64,000 nucleotides of DNA, taken from contig BSDZ01000010.1 of assembly GCA_030268105.1 (NCBI GenBank), positions 3,014,001-3,078,000 of the forward strand, in the 5' to 3' direction. The notes under the pieces are model-generated. The model had not been told where the DNA came from, made no database searches, and saw only the letters and a program-made list of their open reading frames with translations. Below are positions 44,819-56,947 of this stretch, in pieces. The position numbers and the translations under genes were made by a program. Each line of letters starts with the position of its first letter. Within the stretch, counting starts at the first letter, position 1. The DNA comes from Volvox africanus (taxonomy: Eukaryota > Chlorophyta > Chlorophyceae > Chlamydomonadales > Volvocaceae).

Positions 44819-47800
44819 TCAGCAGATGACGCAGCTGCACCGGGGCCCCTGGCCGATGATCGCCTCCGCCTCCGCCAGCGGTTCCACCAGATCCTCCAGT
44901 GCCACCAACATGGAGCCAATGTCGGGTCTCTGGACGGGGTCCTGATGCCTGGCGCGTAGGAGGGGTGACGCAAAGAGTAGATTGCTAAGCAGGGAGCGAT
45001 ACAAAGTACGTGGCTATAATGGGTCTGCATGTTGATGGACACAGTAGATGTGCACAAGAACCCCTCTTCGAAGGCACACTCCGCGGATGGGGCGGGGGCG
45101 GACCTATGGACCAGTGTTCAAATTGTGGAATTCAATGGCCGGCGTTCCCGTATGTCGACAAAAACCAGTCAACAGATCCCACCGGTTCCTATAACTCCCC
45201 ACCACCAGCACTGTCCGAAAGCACAAACTCGCCAATGTGTCTTTGCATTCCGTAAAAAAAGCTTTGGCTTCAAAGGCGTACCTTACCCACCTTGGAGCTG
45301 CAACTCCCAACTACATAGTTATCGTCGCTTATGTACTTCCATTTTCCAAATCCCGTCCCTTGCCTGTCGCCAATCGGCTGACCCCACCTGCAATCATAGC
45401 CCCCTTTCCTAACTGACTTACCAGCTGGCTTCTATTAGCTCCCATAACTGGGGCGGCATCCTCATCATCTGGTTTGTCCGTGGTGGCCGGTAGCCAGCAG
45501 CGACGCGCTCGGCAAACTCTCCGGGGTTGCACAGCATCCGCGAGAAGGCGGGCAGCCTCGTAGATATGTGCGTAAATGTAATGCTAGTGCGGCCAAACAG
45601 CTCGTACATTAGGACGCCCAGGCTGTACACGTCGACCTTATCGTTGTAGGGCTCCTTCTTATAAGCTTCCGGCGCCAGGTACATCAGGCTGCCGGTGCGC
45701 CCTGTTAGGCTGAACACCTGAAGGTGAGGAAGGGCGATCACAAGCGAGTCAGGAGATGGAAGCGGCTGGTGGGACTGACTTGGAGGTTTCAGGAGCCACG
45801 GCCACGGTTTCAGGAGGCACGGTAGGGCGTTGAGGGAGCTAAGGGATAAGAGGCTCCCAAGTCAGGGAGACAGATTTCACACGGGAACCCTCCCCACCGA
45901 TTGCGAAGGCGGGAGTGGATGTTGGGGGGATTTAAACCGGAGCAAAATCAATTTTAAAGGATCTAGGATGAGTGCCGAGCAGCTGTAGCCGCAAACCGTA
46001 GCTGACGCTTGGGACTGTTAAATGCGAGCGGTACTCCCTAGTGGCGCACGTCTGTGAGCTGTGCACTTTGATCGCATCAGAAGGGGGAAATAACCATCTT
46101 TTTGCCAGCAGAGGAAACCCTCGGGAGCATATAGCAGCTGTAGCAGTTTAGGGCAACTGTAGCTTTTCATTTATTGTGAGCCCGACGCCCCAGCTGGGAG
46201 GGAATCCAATACCCGATCTACTCCCCATTATATGCAAGTGTCACCTCTGGAGCCTTTCGACAGTCGATTCCGCGTGTGCAAGACACTCCAAGACATTCCC
46301 TCCCTGTGCTCGTATAACTGTGCCGCTTCCCTCCCACCTCCTCAAAGTCCGCCGCTGCCCCCAAGGATCTGATGCCCCCGGATACGGGCCGACCGGATAT
46401 GTGTGTCCCCGGCATGCTGCCAACATTTGACATGCGAAGAGCGGAACAAGGAGCTGCCACCGTCGCCCACTCCGCAGGTGGGACGGCGGCAGGCGTCTCT
46501 GGCTGCGACCCTGCCGCGCGTCTGGCTGTTGACGCCATGGCCAGCCGAGGACTGGATGGCGCACTGGCCATCGTCTGCCGGCTCAGGGCGCCACTGGCAC
46601 TGGAACGTAACGAACGTACACTGATGTTTCGAGTCCCAAGCCGCAGGTGCAAGAGGTCGGACATATGAAGCTGGGGCCGATGGTTGGTTTGGTTGCTTGG
46701 CGAGATGGCTGATCCCGCAGGCAAGAGCAAACCAGGTGAGGTTGCTGCGACTCTACCGGTGGCGAGGCAGCTGCTGAGCTGCAATGGTGAGACCGGACTA
46801 CTGGCCTCAACCCGACCTATGTTGCTCTGTTGCTGCTCAGCCGCAGCCGAGGGACTGGTCCTGCCCGACACGTTCCCCGCTCGCTGTGCCACCGTCACCT
46901 CCACCTCTACCTCTAACGCTAGGGGTGTTTCGGGCGGGCACTCGACTTTTGCAGTGCAGTCGATGGCGATCCTTGGGACAGCACTGCCGCAGATGCCGAG
47001 CTGCACAGGGCGCAGCGCATCGCCAGGTAAGTCTCCACTTGTACCACTGCTGCCGGAGTATGGCTTTGCGCCGGGCACACCATTACCTGGGCCACCTTTC
47101 GCCGCGCTCAGTCGTTTGCCCTGAATAGAGCCGAGAGCACCAGCGACAACGGGACTGACAACGCCGCCACCACCACCGCCGAATGTGCCAGGCACTGTTG
47201 AGCCAATGGATCGTATGTTGCCCCTCTGGAAATCGTAAGGTTGCGCAGATGCAGCAGCATCTTCATGTGGCTGCTCCTGTGCTTGCGCTACAAGGTTCCC
47301 ACTTTCCAGGACAACTTCGCGCAGGGACGCATGGGACGGGGGCGCGCCCTCCATACCTTGGCCAGCCGCTCCCACGCCATGAGGGGAAGACGCGTGCGTC
47401 AGCCCGCTGGCGGGCGACTGGCGGGTCGTGAATGGTGCGTTGGCTGAATTGAGCAACGGCGACGGTACTGCAGCACCCGTTGTCGTATCGTCGCTGGTGG
47501 GGGTGCGGGGATGGGATGGGCTGATGTCTGCCAACCGGACTCGCATAGACTCCGTAACAACAATTTTGGGGACTGCTCCGGCAGGGCACCTAACGGGCTC
47601 CGGCAAGCCACCACAAACACCGTCACCAGCAACCACCGCCTTCTTATCGCTGTCACTCATAAACAGCATGTTCTCGTCTAACCGTGATGCTGCATTTGTA
47701 CCGCTGTCAGCGCATCGGACCGGTTGCGACTGGCCGAGGGGTGAAAGCCGCGAAACGCTAGAGGATGTCCCCGCAAGAACTGTCGCCATGCTCCGCGGTG

Positions 47801-50487
47801 ATGACTCGGCAGCAACCCCGTGGCCATCGGGTGAGCCCTGGAACACTGGCGACGGTGGAAGCTGAACCTCCATGCCGGATCTGTCTTTGAAAAGTGAGAG
47901 GCGGTGCCTGTTCATGCTGCTGCTGCGGGCGCCGACCGCGCTACTTGTGCTTACTAGCTGGCTGTTGGGGCGCGGCTGCAATTGCACAGCTAACCCCGCG
48001 GCCCCGTCACGCGCTGACGATGGTACGGCCACCAGGTTGCCCGGCCAAGGGCCTGACGATACCTGGTCCAAATGCGACATGCTCCGAGAGCGACGCGAAA
48101 TCTCCCGACCCCGCTCCGTTCGAGTAGATAGCTGCGCCTGCGACTCCAGCGCACTCAGGGGCAGATCCGAATCAGGCCGGATCCTCAGCGCCTCGGTTGG
48201 GGACGTGGCGGGCCGCGACTGCGGCTGTGGTGAGTTGGGTAGTACCACCGGGATCAGGCCGTCCTTATCCACGGAGTAAAAGAGGGCGTCCCCAGATAGC
48301 AGGTCGTCTGCCACGCCGCTGCTGCATTGCTGGGTTAGAGGGTCTGCGATCAGGCCGTTGGGCAGAGAAAGGTGATCCGTGGGTACAGGTTGCAGCTGCA
48401 GCTGCAATCTGACGGGGGGGCTCTGCCGATGCGATGAACGCTCCGACTCCGGTGCCAAGCGAGATAGGCCCGTAGGCGTCGCCACGGTCCGCGGTGGCAA
48501 ATTCAAGGAAAGACGCGTTGTGCGTCGGACCATCATGGCCTGCTGCCGCTCGGGCTGGATGGCGAAGATGGCCTGCGGGGTGGATTAGAGGGTGACATGA
48601 GTTACCACGGGAAATCGTATACCGTGCCACAGGAACGACAGGAAAATGCCATGGCGGGTTTTCTGGGCCGCTGTGAGTGAGCCAGAGGACCCAAGGTTAT
48701 GACGGGCTGCTCTGGAGGACACGAAGAGTGCGCTTGCCGTGGCGCAAGAGTTATCAGTCACCAGTTGTTGTCTGGGCCTATGCCCGAGGACACACATGGG
48801 AGGACCTGGCGGGGCGCTTACCTCTTCCGTATCTCATAGGGCCAGATTCTCACATACGCTGATAGCAGCAATCACCCCAGCGAGTGGGTCGCACAGGGGG
48901 CACTTGCTCCACGCTGAAACTGATCCTGGTGTGTAACGCAACATGCTATCCTACCGCATACGCTCACGCTGGCACAGAGCGCAGTAAGAGAACTGTCATT
49001 TGGACCGCAGCGAGGCTAGGCTGGGAAAGGGTGGCTAAGCCATGGTAATGCCGTCCGGCAGTGGGACGCGGTATTCGATGTCCTCATCTATAAGAGATCA
49101 TCCGGCGCGGAGGCATAACGGCGCCGCCCAAGGATCAAATATTACGCGTTTCTGAAGGGCAAAATCACCCACCTATCCCCCGAATGCGCGGATCCCCGAG
49201 GCACTCAATTTGCCGCCAGCATTACGGCAGGCCGCACACGCACCTTCTGAAGGCCAAAGTCCGCAAGCTTGGCTGTTTTCATGCCCGCCGTCAGCAGGAC
49301 GTTTTCCAGCCTGTAGCAGTGTGGGAGAGGTGGGACCCATAGGGCAGCAAGGATGCATACACGCAGCAGATAGGACCAAGCGGTTCGGAAGGCACAATAT
49401 CGAGCAGCTTCACCGCCGCCATGATGGGCAACGAATCAGAGGTTGCTCTAAAGTATGCACAAACAGCACCGTACGTTTTGTTGATTCGCGGACTCGATTG
49501 GGTTGCTTTAGATTGCCCCATAGCAGTAAACCCGTTATGATCTCACTTTATATCGCGGTGTATGCGTGGGAATCCGTCACTACCGCCGTTATGGAGGTAC
49601 TGGAGAGCTCTTGCAACGTCAATAAGCCAGCCCAGTGCCTGGGAAAAGGTGTACTTTGGAACAGCTCCAGCCAAAAGCTGTTTTATCATAAGCCTCGCCA
49701 GCGAACCGCCCTGCGGCAAAGCAACATGGTTGCGTCAATAGGAATGCCCAAGCACCAGCGCCATGGCGCACATAATGCGATATGAACATATTTAACGCGT
49801 GTCCGTTTATCCACTTTAAATGACGTACCTCCATTTTTTCCAACACGAGCGCGTACGCTGGCTGCTTGTGGCCCTCCAACCCAGGGAAGTTTGGCCGCAG
49901 CTTTATCAATCCATACGCAGTTATTATATTTCTGCAAAAAGACATGTATAACCGCACGAGCACTAGTGAAACGCGGTCTAATGGATATGTTTACCGTTGC
50001 GTCTACACGTGAGCCGTTTCCTACCCACAGGCAACTCACATGGCATCGTATAACGGACGAAGCTCGCGCAACAAGGCGGATTCCCGCTTAAGGATCTTAA
50101 TTTATTTTCAAAGACATGGTGTATGCATCCAAGAAAATTTAGGTACCTCTCACCCATGGTCTAGCTGGAGCATGAGCTCAGCTTCCTCCTTAAAAAGCCG
50201 CAGTTCTTGACTCGTTTCACCAATATATTCCGGGTGAAGGACCTGTACAAAAAACAGTCACTCACCCAGGTCGTCGACTCGTTTCAGGACAGCGTGTTAA
50301 CTTGAACATGCTAAATCATTTCTATGGTTATCAGTACCTTCACAGCGACCGGGAAAGCCGTGCCCTCGGACGTCTTCAATTGCCCACTGCGAACGACGGC
50401 GAAACCCCCTTTTCCAAGGACTTTTCCTATTCTGAGAGTTTCCAAAGATGCAGGCAATACGCCCGGCCGCTTCGAAATGATCTCCAT
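44819..50487 (-). CDS. TKL-type protein kinase with a ~760-residue insertion in the activation segment
   Basis: Eight exons placed by splice sites and frame: 50487-50338, 50242-50154, 49931-49829, 49710-49547, 49310-49244, 48572-46338, 45717-45422, 44948-44819. All junction phases agree, giving 1077 residues. Motifs: glycine loop GKGGFAVVRSG, VAVK (Lys50), helix C Glu in LFKEEAELM, hinge YALVLEKMEGGSL, catalytic HRDIKLEN (165-172), DFG (186-188), then a 745-codon Ser/Ala/Gly/Pro-rich exon, then TGRTGSLMYLAPEAY (APE 951-953), DVYSLGVLMYELF and SWHQDPVQRPDI. GTGSLMYLAPE and W...P..RP are typical of plant TKL kinases; all catalytic residues are present. Ends in Cys-rich RCSCVIC, a possible lipidation site. 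The start is the first ATG of the kinase-domain exon; N-terminal exons further upstream are possible. Substrates unknown. Confidence 0.85.
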
Positions 50488-50753
50488 TCGCACTCTAATT
50501 TCTTGTCATAGGAGTTGGGACTAGGGTGCCAAGTACTAATAATGCCTTGTATATCAACAGATGAATACATATCCAACAAATTCACGTGTCAAGTACATTG
50601 TGTTTGGCCATTGTGGCTGAGAGCAACGCAAGTACGGTTTGAGATGTACGGAATCAATGGTGCCGGAAAGTATTAGGTATGTCGCTCGATGGGTCAGAGG
50701 ATTAATCACAATGTTTTCAGATGGGCTCGTCCTTTCCGTGTCTTAACGGATAA
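50488..50753. promoter_or_regulatory. Intergenic region between divergent kinase and ACR genes
   Basis: 266 bp separate the two inferred start codons, so the genes may share a bidirectional promoter. I see no clear TATA box. If the kinase has further 5' exons they would fall here. Confidence 0.4.
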
Positions 50754-53700
50754 ATGAATACAATTCTCCTTTCTCGTGGGCAGCCACCGCGCACCCCAAG
50801 CTTGCTTGCATTCAGTGACTATCGTGAAGCAGAACAAGCAAATGGTGCTAAGCAATCCTCTGTAACTGCTAATGGTGCTCTTTTGGAGTATGAGACACTG
50901 GAGCTGCGTGTGCACCCCCCAAACGTGAGCTACACTTTGATAGTCCTATTTGGCCGATGCTTGCCATCTGTGTAAAGGTGACGTATGCTGTTACAGGTCA
51001 ATATTGACAATGACGCGTATGCTGACCGGACACTTATTACGCTGGACTCCGCCAATAGGCCAGGGACTCTAGTTGAGGTTGTGCAATTACTAACCGAGCT
51101 TGGTCTCTGTGTAATCAAAGCACGCATTTCTTCCGATGGGGGCTGGTTCGTCGACGAGTTTTCAGTCACGGATGCCGGGAAGAAGGTCACCAACGAACGC
51201 AAGCTGCGGGCGATTCGGAAGGTATTGAACTTTTTGGAGGGGATGGTAATCGTTACGCCGCCGCCTTTATCTTGGCTCCTAGGAACGTATCCAGAGGCGT
51301 GTACGGCGCTAATGCAAGCACGTGCTTGGGATCCACCATCGCGGAAAAGACCTGTGCGTCACTCTCGGCGGTGGACAAATAAGAATAATGTAATAGTGTG
51401 GACCTAGTGCGCCCTGTTGCTGGTTACCCATCCCGGTGCACACCTGACACCCAACCCATTACATTTACTTGCAACACAGGTGCTTTCCGTAGACACAGAC
51501 CCGGGGTCAGACAATGAGTGCAGCACCGATAGTGAATTTCAGGAGGCTTCCCAATTGTCAACAGTTTTTGAGATTGCAGGCAACGACCGCATCGGTAGGT
51601 ATCTGTTAAAACTAACGGCCCGGGGTGTTGCTGCAACCGACGACGCGTTTCGCTGAGGGCCTCAGGGCCGTGGCGAGAGGGATTGTCATGCCTCCCAAAA
51701 TTTCCATCTCCCGACATTCAGGCTCGGGTAGCTTCCTGCCACTGGTACCTAATTACTTCACCTACTGAGGGCACAAAAGCACGGGGATTAAAACGCAATC
51801 TAAAAATGCAGTCCCAGTGTATGATATGCGGCCATGGTGGGCACGGCTTGCCATGGGCTGAAAGGAAACGCCGTAAACACGCGTTGCGTGATTAGGAAAT
51901 AGAGCATTCGTGAAGCAATCGAAACGTAGTGGGACTGGACGTGTTTCTCATTAGGTGAAGCAGGTGGAGCAAGTATACCTTAGGGTTTGAAGGCGGACAT
52001 GCTTGAGCAATGCGGTGCGGTCATGTCGTCCGTTGCTTCTTGCGGACACCTTTCGAATACAGCGGTTCCTGCGCCAGCATTCTGCGGTGTCACATTAACA
52101 AGTAGCAGTCTTTCTGTACACGTCTTCCTGACCACCCACCCAAAACCAGGACTCCTTGCGGACGTTATTGAGCTCCTCAAGAATAATGGCTGTGAGGTCC
52201 GCAGTGCGGCGGTGTGGACGCACAACCTGCGCTGTGCCTTTGTCATTAGTGTATTGGACTCCGCAACGGGTCACCCCATCAAGGACGCCTTTAAACTGGC
52301 GGGGCTGCAGGATATGCTGTTGAAGAAGATGCGTTCATCCGGTGACACGGCGGACTTGGTTGTTAAGGTTGCTAACACCAAGGGCCTAATCCACTACGAG
52401 CGCCGCCTCCACCAGCTGCTGTTGCGGGAGGAGGAAGCACAATGGAAGCGATTGACCAACCTCGCTGCTACTTACGAACAGGAGATTGCGGAGCAGCATG
52501 CTCTGCTGGAGCGACGCTGGGCAGGCACGGGGTTAGGGGCACAGAGTACGAGTGGTACGAGTGCGGGTCCAGGGTCAGGGCCCGCCGCAAGCCTGCAGCG
52601 CGCTAGCACTGGCACTGGCGGGCGGCCCCAGCTTCAACCCCCGCAGCTTTGTCCCACGTCCTCGTCGACATTGCCGTCACCGGGAGCCAGGGGCGTATCC
52701 AACTTACCGCCAGCGACATTGCCTTCCGCGAAGCAGGGAAGCAATGTGGCGTCCACTGCAGCAGCGGGCGCAGCTGCCAATGTGGCTGTGGCGATGGGGT
52801 CGCCCACGATGGGCAGCCCGGACGGCAGCACGCATGGCGGTGCGTGCTGCTCAGGTCTATCGGATGTTTCGGTGGGGCCCTCGGGTTTGACCTCCCCGTT
52901 TTCGCGTAACGCCGCTGTCGTGGATGCTTCTGGGAGCAGCAATGGCCAAACAAGCGGATCCGGCGCTTGCATGGGGACAAGCGCGGTAATGAGTGGCGGA
53001 TCCGGTGCTGCTGTCATAGCCAACGGTTGCGGGGGCCCAGCCGAAAGTCGCGCGCCCTCGCCCACGAATGCCTTGCCGTCCGCAGCGACATTGGCGGCGC
53101 CACCCTCGCCCTCGCCGCCGGTCGCGCCGCCAGCGTCGTCCGCCCAGAAGCCCGAAGTTCTTGTCCAGCACTCAAAGCAGCGAGACTACTGGATGGTCAG
53201 CATACGGTGTCGAGACCGGCAAAAGCTGCTGTTCGACACCGTCTGCACACTCGCCGATCTCAATTACGGTGGGCACTTCTGTAGGTCGGGTCCCGTGTGT
53301 TGTTTGGGAAAGTTTGGTTGAGGTTGTTGCCTCTTCCGCCGGGTCCCGTCGGGGACTACCCTGATACCCGTCGGTTGGGATGTTCCGTTACAGGCAGGCC
53401 TTAAACTTGCGCCGCCCACGAGCTGTAGCTGTGCCATCTGGCAGAAAGCGAGAGGTGCCAGCGCGTGTACCTTGGGAGTGTCTTCATTGGCTGAACCCAT
53501 GTTTCATTCGTGAGAGCTCTGCGGGCCTGTTTGCATCCTCTGTGGGACGACATGTGCCAAACGATTTTGTCGGCTGGCTGGCTGGCTATGGCTTGCTTGC
53601 TTGCTGATTATGGCTGCTTTTGTAAGATCCCAAGAACCATCTGGTCGTGGTGGATGGGGAGGGTGTAACCAAAGTGTTGCACTGGCAGCCCCTCCCCACT

Positions 53701-54394
53701 CACCTGCCCGATGGCTCTCAACCCGCCGGCAATGGTCCGCAGCGGGCGTAATGAGGAATGTGGTACAGTATACCTTGACGCTACATTTGCACTCCCGCTC
53801 GCTCGGAACTCGACAGACGTATACCACGGCGCCGTGGATTGCGAGCTGGACGACAAGGCAAATATCAGCATCGCGGTGCAAACCTTCTACATGCGGCCCC
53901 GCTACGGGGACTCCCTCTGGGACCCCCGGAAGGCGGCAAAGCTCAAATACATGTTAGAATGTGCCATTCAGCGACGGCAGCCGCAGGGCACCAAGGTCCA
54001 CATACAGGGGGCTCCTTGCGGTGGCGCAGCAGGGGTTGGCAGCAGCGCACCAGCAGCTGACCTTCCGGCGCTTACGGCGGTATGGCGCAAATTTGGGCTC
54101 TGTATCACGCGGGCCAAGGTGCGTGCGCTGGCGGGGAGCGCTGGCGAGCACACCTTCTATCTTGTGGATAATTACGGGCGCCCGCCGGCGGACACGGTGG
54201 TGCAGCAGGCGTGCCAGCAGATCGGCGGAGTGCGACTTGCGCGGCCGGGCTCTGGTAGAGTGGCGCAGGGTAGCAATGCCGCGCTGGGGGCTCCACGGGG
54301 CGAGGCGATGAAGTTCGCGTTCACCGTATTGACGCGGCCAGGATGGTCGGCAAACCAGGGCAGCCCTGCAAATAGCCTGCCCGACTCAATTTAG
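50754..54394 (+). CDS. ACR-type protein with four ACT domains
   Basis: Five exons placed by splice sites: 50754-50924, 50997-51221, 51480-51594, 52150-53268, 53817-54394; phases agree, 735 residues. ACT1 (about 60-135) contains TLITLDSANRPGTLVEVVQL and ISSDGGWFVDEFSVTD, diagnostic of plant ACR proteins. ACT2 (about 160-235) has VFEIAGNDRIG joined across an intron to LLADVIELLKNNGCEV. A coiled segment (REEEAQWKR...) and a ~200-residue Gly/Ser/Ala/Pro-rich linker follow. ACT3 (from 507) has RCRDRQKLLFDTVCTLADLNY and YHGAVD. ACT4 (about 645-690) has VWRKFGLCITRAKV and FYLVDNYGRP. The domain order resembles ACR proteins and the GlnD C-terminus, which sense amino acids or nitrogen; ligand unknown here. 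Plant ACRs are usually ~450 residues; the excess is the linker. Confidence 0.87.
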
Positions 54395-56947
54395 CGCAGA
54401 ATAGCAAACGAGGTGCCTGGCGCCCGTACATGATGCACCAGTCTGGGTGGCGGAACGGGAATCCTCACTGAAGATGTCCTGACGGAGCTACAGTGTAGAG
54501 TGGCCCTTTGGCCGGGCCGGGCCGGGCCGGGAACCCCGCATGGGCATCTGTTGCCGAAGTATCCTTGTAGAATGTCGGATGAGGACTTTTCTTTTTCGAT
54601 GGATAAACATGTCGAGGGGGCACGAGAGCGTCGTACTTGTGGAGCGTTCATTGTTTGGTGGAGATCTGACTTCTCTTGTCCGTTATGACTTGACTCTTGT
54701 GGACGTGTCCGATTTTTCTTCGGGTCTGAAGCTGTACATAAATGTGTGGATTCTGCAGAGGGGATTTCGCGTGAAGACAGTGCGCTTTTTCCGACCCGAC
54801 GACCCAAAGAAGCTGGGAAAAAGGGGACGACATGGAGAGGACGACATCCAGACGTCTCGCGATCCTGTGTGCTGTGCGCTTGTCGTACACGACAGACTAG
54901 TTAGGTGTTTAGAACTCTGCACTGCATTGCATGATAACGTTTTTAGTAGCCTCTGAAAGGAGGCTATTCTGTCATCTGAGGAATGATCATTCAGAGCCGT
55001 CTGCATGATATCTAGGGTTAGGCCTTGTCGCGGATAACAATCTAGGTTCGTTACATCCGACAGGATAAGCTGTCCTTGTCACGGAAATGAACTTGCGCCG
55101 AAAGTGCTTCCGTCCGTCTCCCTTGGACATTAGGATTTGCAAACAGAAAAGCAGCAGGTTGGCTCGAGGCTTCACGGCAGATATGCTCAAGAAGCTGCCG
55201 ACAGCAATCTAATATCTGATCCCCGGCCTTTCCATTTGACATCGGGATGCCCTTCAGGAAAGCTAGCTGCGTCTTTAAGCTAGCTGTCTCATTGTCGGTA
55301 AGACGGCCCAGGAGGCCAAACGTCCTCAAAAGTGCGTGGCGCCATCTGCGGTAGTAGAGGGGGCGCGGCCGTGGATGAATGCAGCACGGAAGCTGGTGGC
55401 GTTGTTGAAGTGGCACCGAAGGTGTATGAACATGATGTTCTTTGGAGGGGGAAAGGACTTGGGCTGGGAGTATTCTGGACTGTATCGCGTCTCTGTACTG
55501 ACTCTTGGATATAAGAAGTAACACTGCTGCATCGTTCTGACTGACTGCCAGCACCCACGCTGCCAGCGCCACTGCCCAGGCCGAGCATCGGACCGAGGAA
55601 ATCGAGCTGCAAGCGATTAGGCGAGTGCACATGAGTTTATATAGGATGATGTATCCGCCAGCTTCTAGTCTATGTCCACGTCACATATGACGCAGTTTGG
55701 GGAAGTAAACGTGGCTCAAGGACCGGACCGGTATAGCCAAGGGGCCGGCGGGCTTAGCACCGACATGAACTCCAACGGCCTGACTCCGAGGTGGTTGGCA
55801 AATGTGTACGGTGGGAAGCAGCGTGGACCGTTTATATGCTTCCCTGCCTCAGTCCCCGCCATAGGAAGCAATTGAACCAGAGTTCGTGTTCCTTCATGCG
55901 GGGCACATGTCTGAATATTACTGACTGACTGCCAGGTGGACGCTAAAACTGTAATATTTGACGACGCAGGATGTGGGGTCGATGCAGGAGAGATGCGAGG
56001 TCAACGTAGCGAAGGATACAGGTGTGTTGAGCTTGCCCAAGGCTGGCATGCAGCGCAGCTACTGTAAAGTAATTGTATCTTACGGTAATGGATACGTGCA
56101 CCATCTCCCACCATTCAGGTCGTGAACATACCGCAACGTGCACTGCCACCACGTTTTGCATCCGGCAGCGTATCTGAGAGCCCACGTACGTCACGTACGG
56201 TTGGCCTACGAGCATCACGCTCTCACCTACTAATGGAGCTTGTGGGCACTGACTAGCCACCGGTTATTTCACGGGACTACTACAGATTCACGCTCACCCC
56301 TGGTGATGCCAGGATGCGCAATGCACCGTTTGGCGTTGTCCCCTATTGGCCCCCTGTGATGTAAACTGTACTTCTTGCCCACGATGCTTAACCAAAACAC
56401 ACCACGAGCGTGCTACAGACAAAGACAAAACCAGTAACTTTCAGCGATCGAGGTGTTCTATAAATGATGGTATTCCCTGTGTCCCCGTCCCCTTGCCTTA
56501 AGCAGAAAGCTGCTGTTGCCAGACCTTGACTACCAGCATCTTAGGACGTGCAATGCCCACGCATGAATGCTAGCCTTCTAGGCGCCCTCCTAGGATTATG
56601 AGGTGCATTTTACAAGACAAACGCTCCAGCAGTCCAAAGGATCAACGCATTTTTGCAACGTAGGGGGCGCCGTACGATTCTGCATCTTGGCATCACGCAG
56701 TTGCCAGCAGGGGCTGTTAACGACAACAGACTGCGCCCGTAAGGGTTCCGAAACTTCCGCAAAACGACTGCATTCCATTGCTGCACTCTGCTATGCTATG
56801 CTCCTCTGCTTCACCTTGACGGTACGGTTAAGGGTTCATAAAAACCTAATCAAGCAACAACCGTTAACTAAACATGTAACAACGGCCTAGTAGCTGAACT
56901 CCTGCGCTAAGCCATCTCCTATGGTTATATCCCGGTCATCATTGAAA
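54395..56947. other. Intergenic region between ACR and HECT genes
   Basis: Holds the presumed 3' UTRs of two convergent genes. A short GGGCC repeat (about 54511-54532) lies after the ACR stop. Open frames here (54540-54956 plus, 55051-55632 minus, 55943-56260 minus) are unrecognised. No gene is supported. Confidence 0.45.
56610..56614 (-). terminator. Candidate TGTAA polyadenylation signal of the HECT gene
   Basis: TGTAA on the minus strand 334 nt after the stop codon. TGTAA is the usual poly(A) signal in volvocine algae. A 5-mer is weak evidence by itself. Confidence 0.35.

Noticed and set aside
46372..48588. Many long plus-strand ORFs opposite the large kinase exon
   Set aside because: Shadows of a GC-biased minus-strand coding exon; splice sites and kinase motifs fix the minus strand as coding.
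54511..54532. GGGCC pentamer repeat as a regulatory element
   Set aside because: Only about four units; too short and unsupported to interpret.
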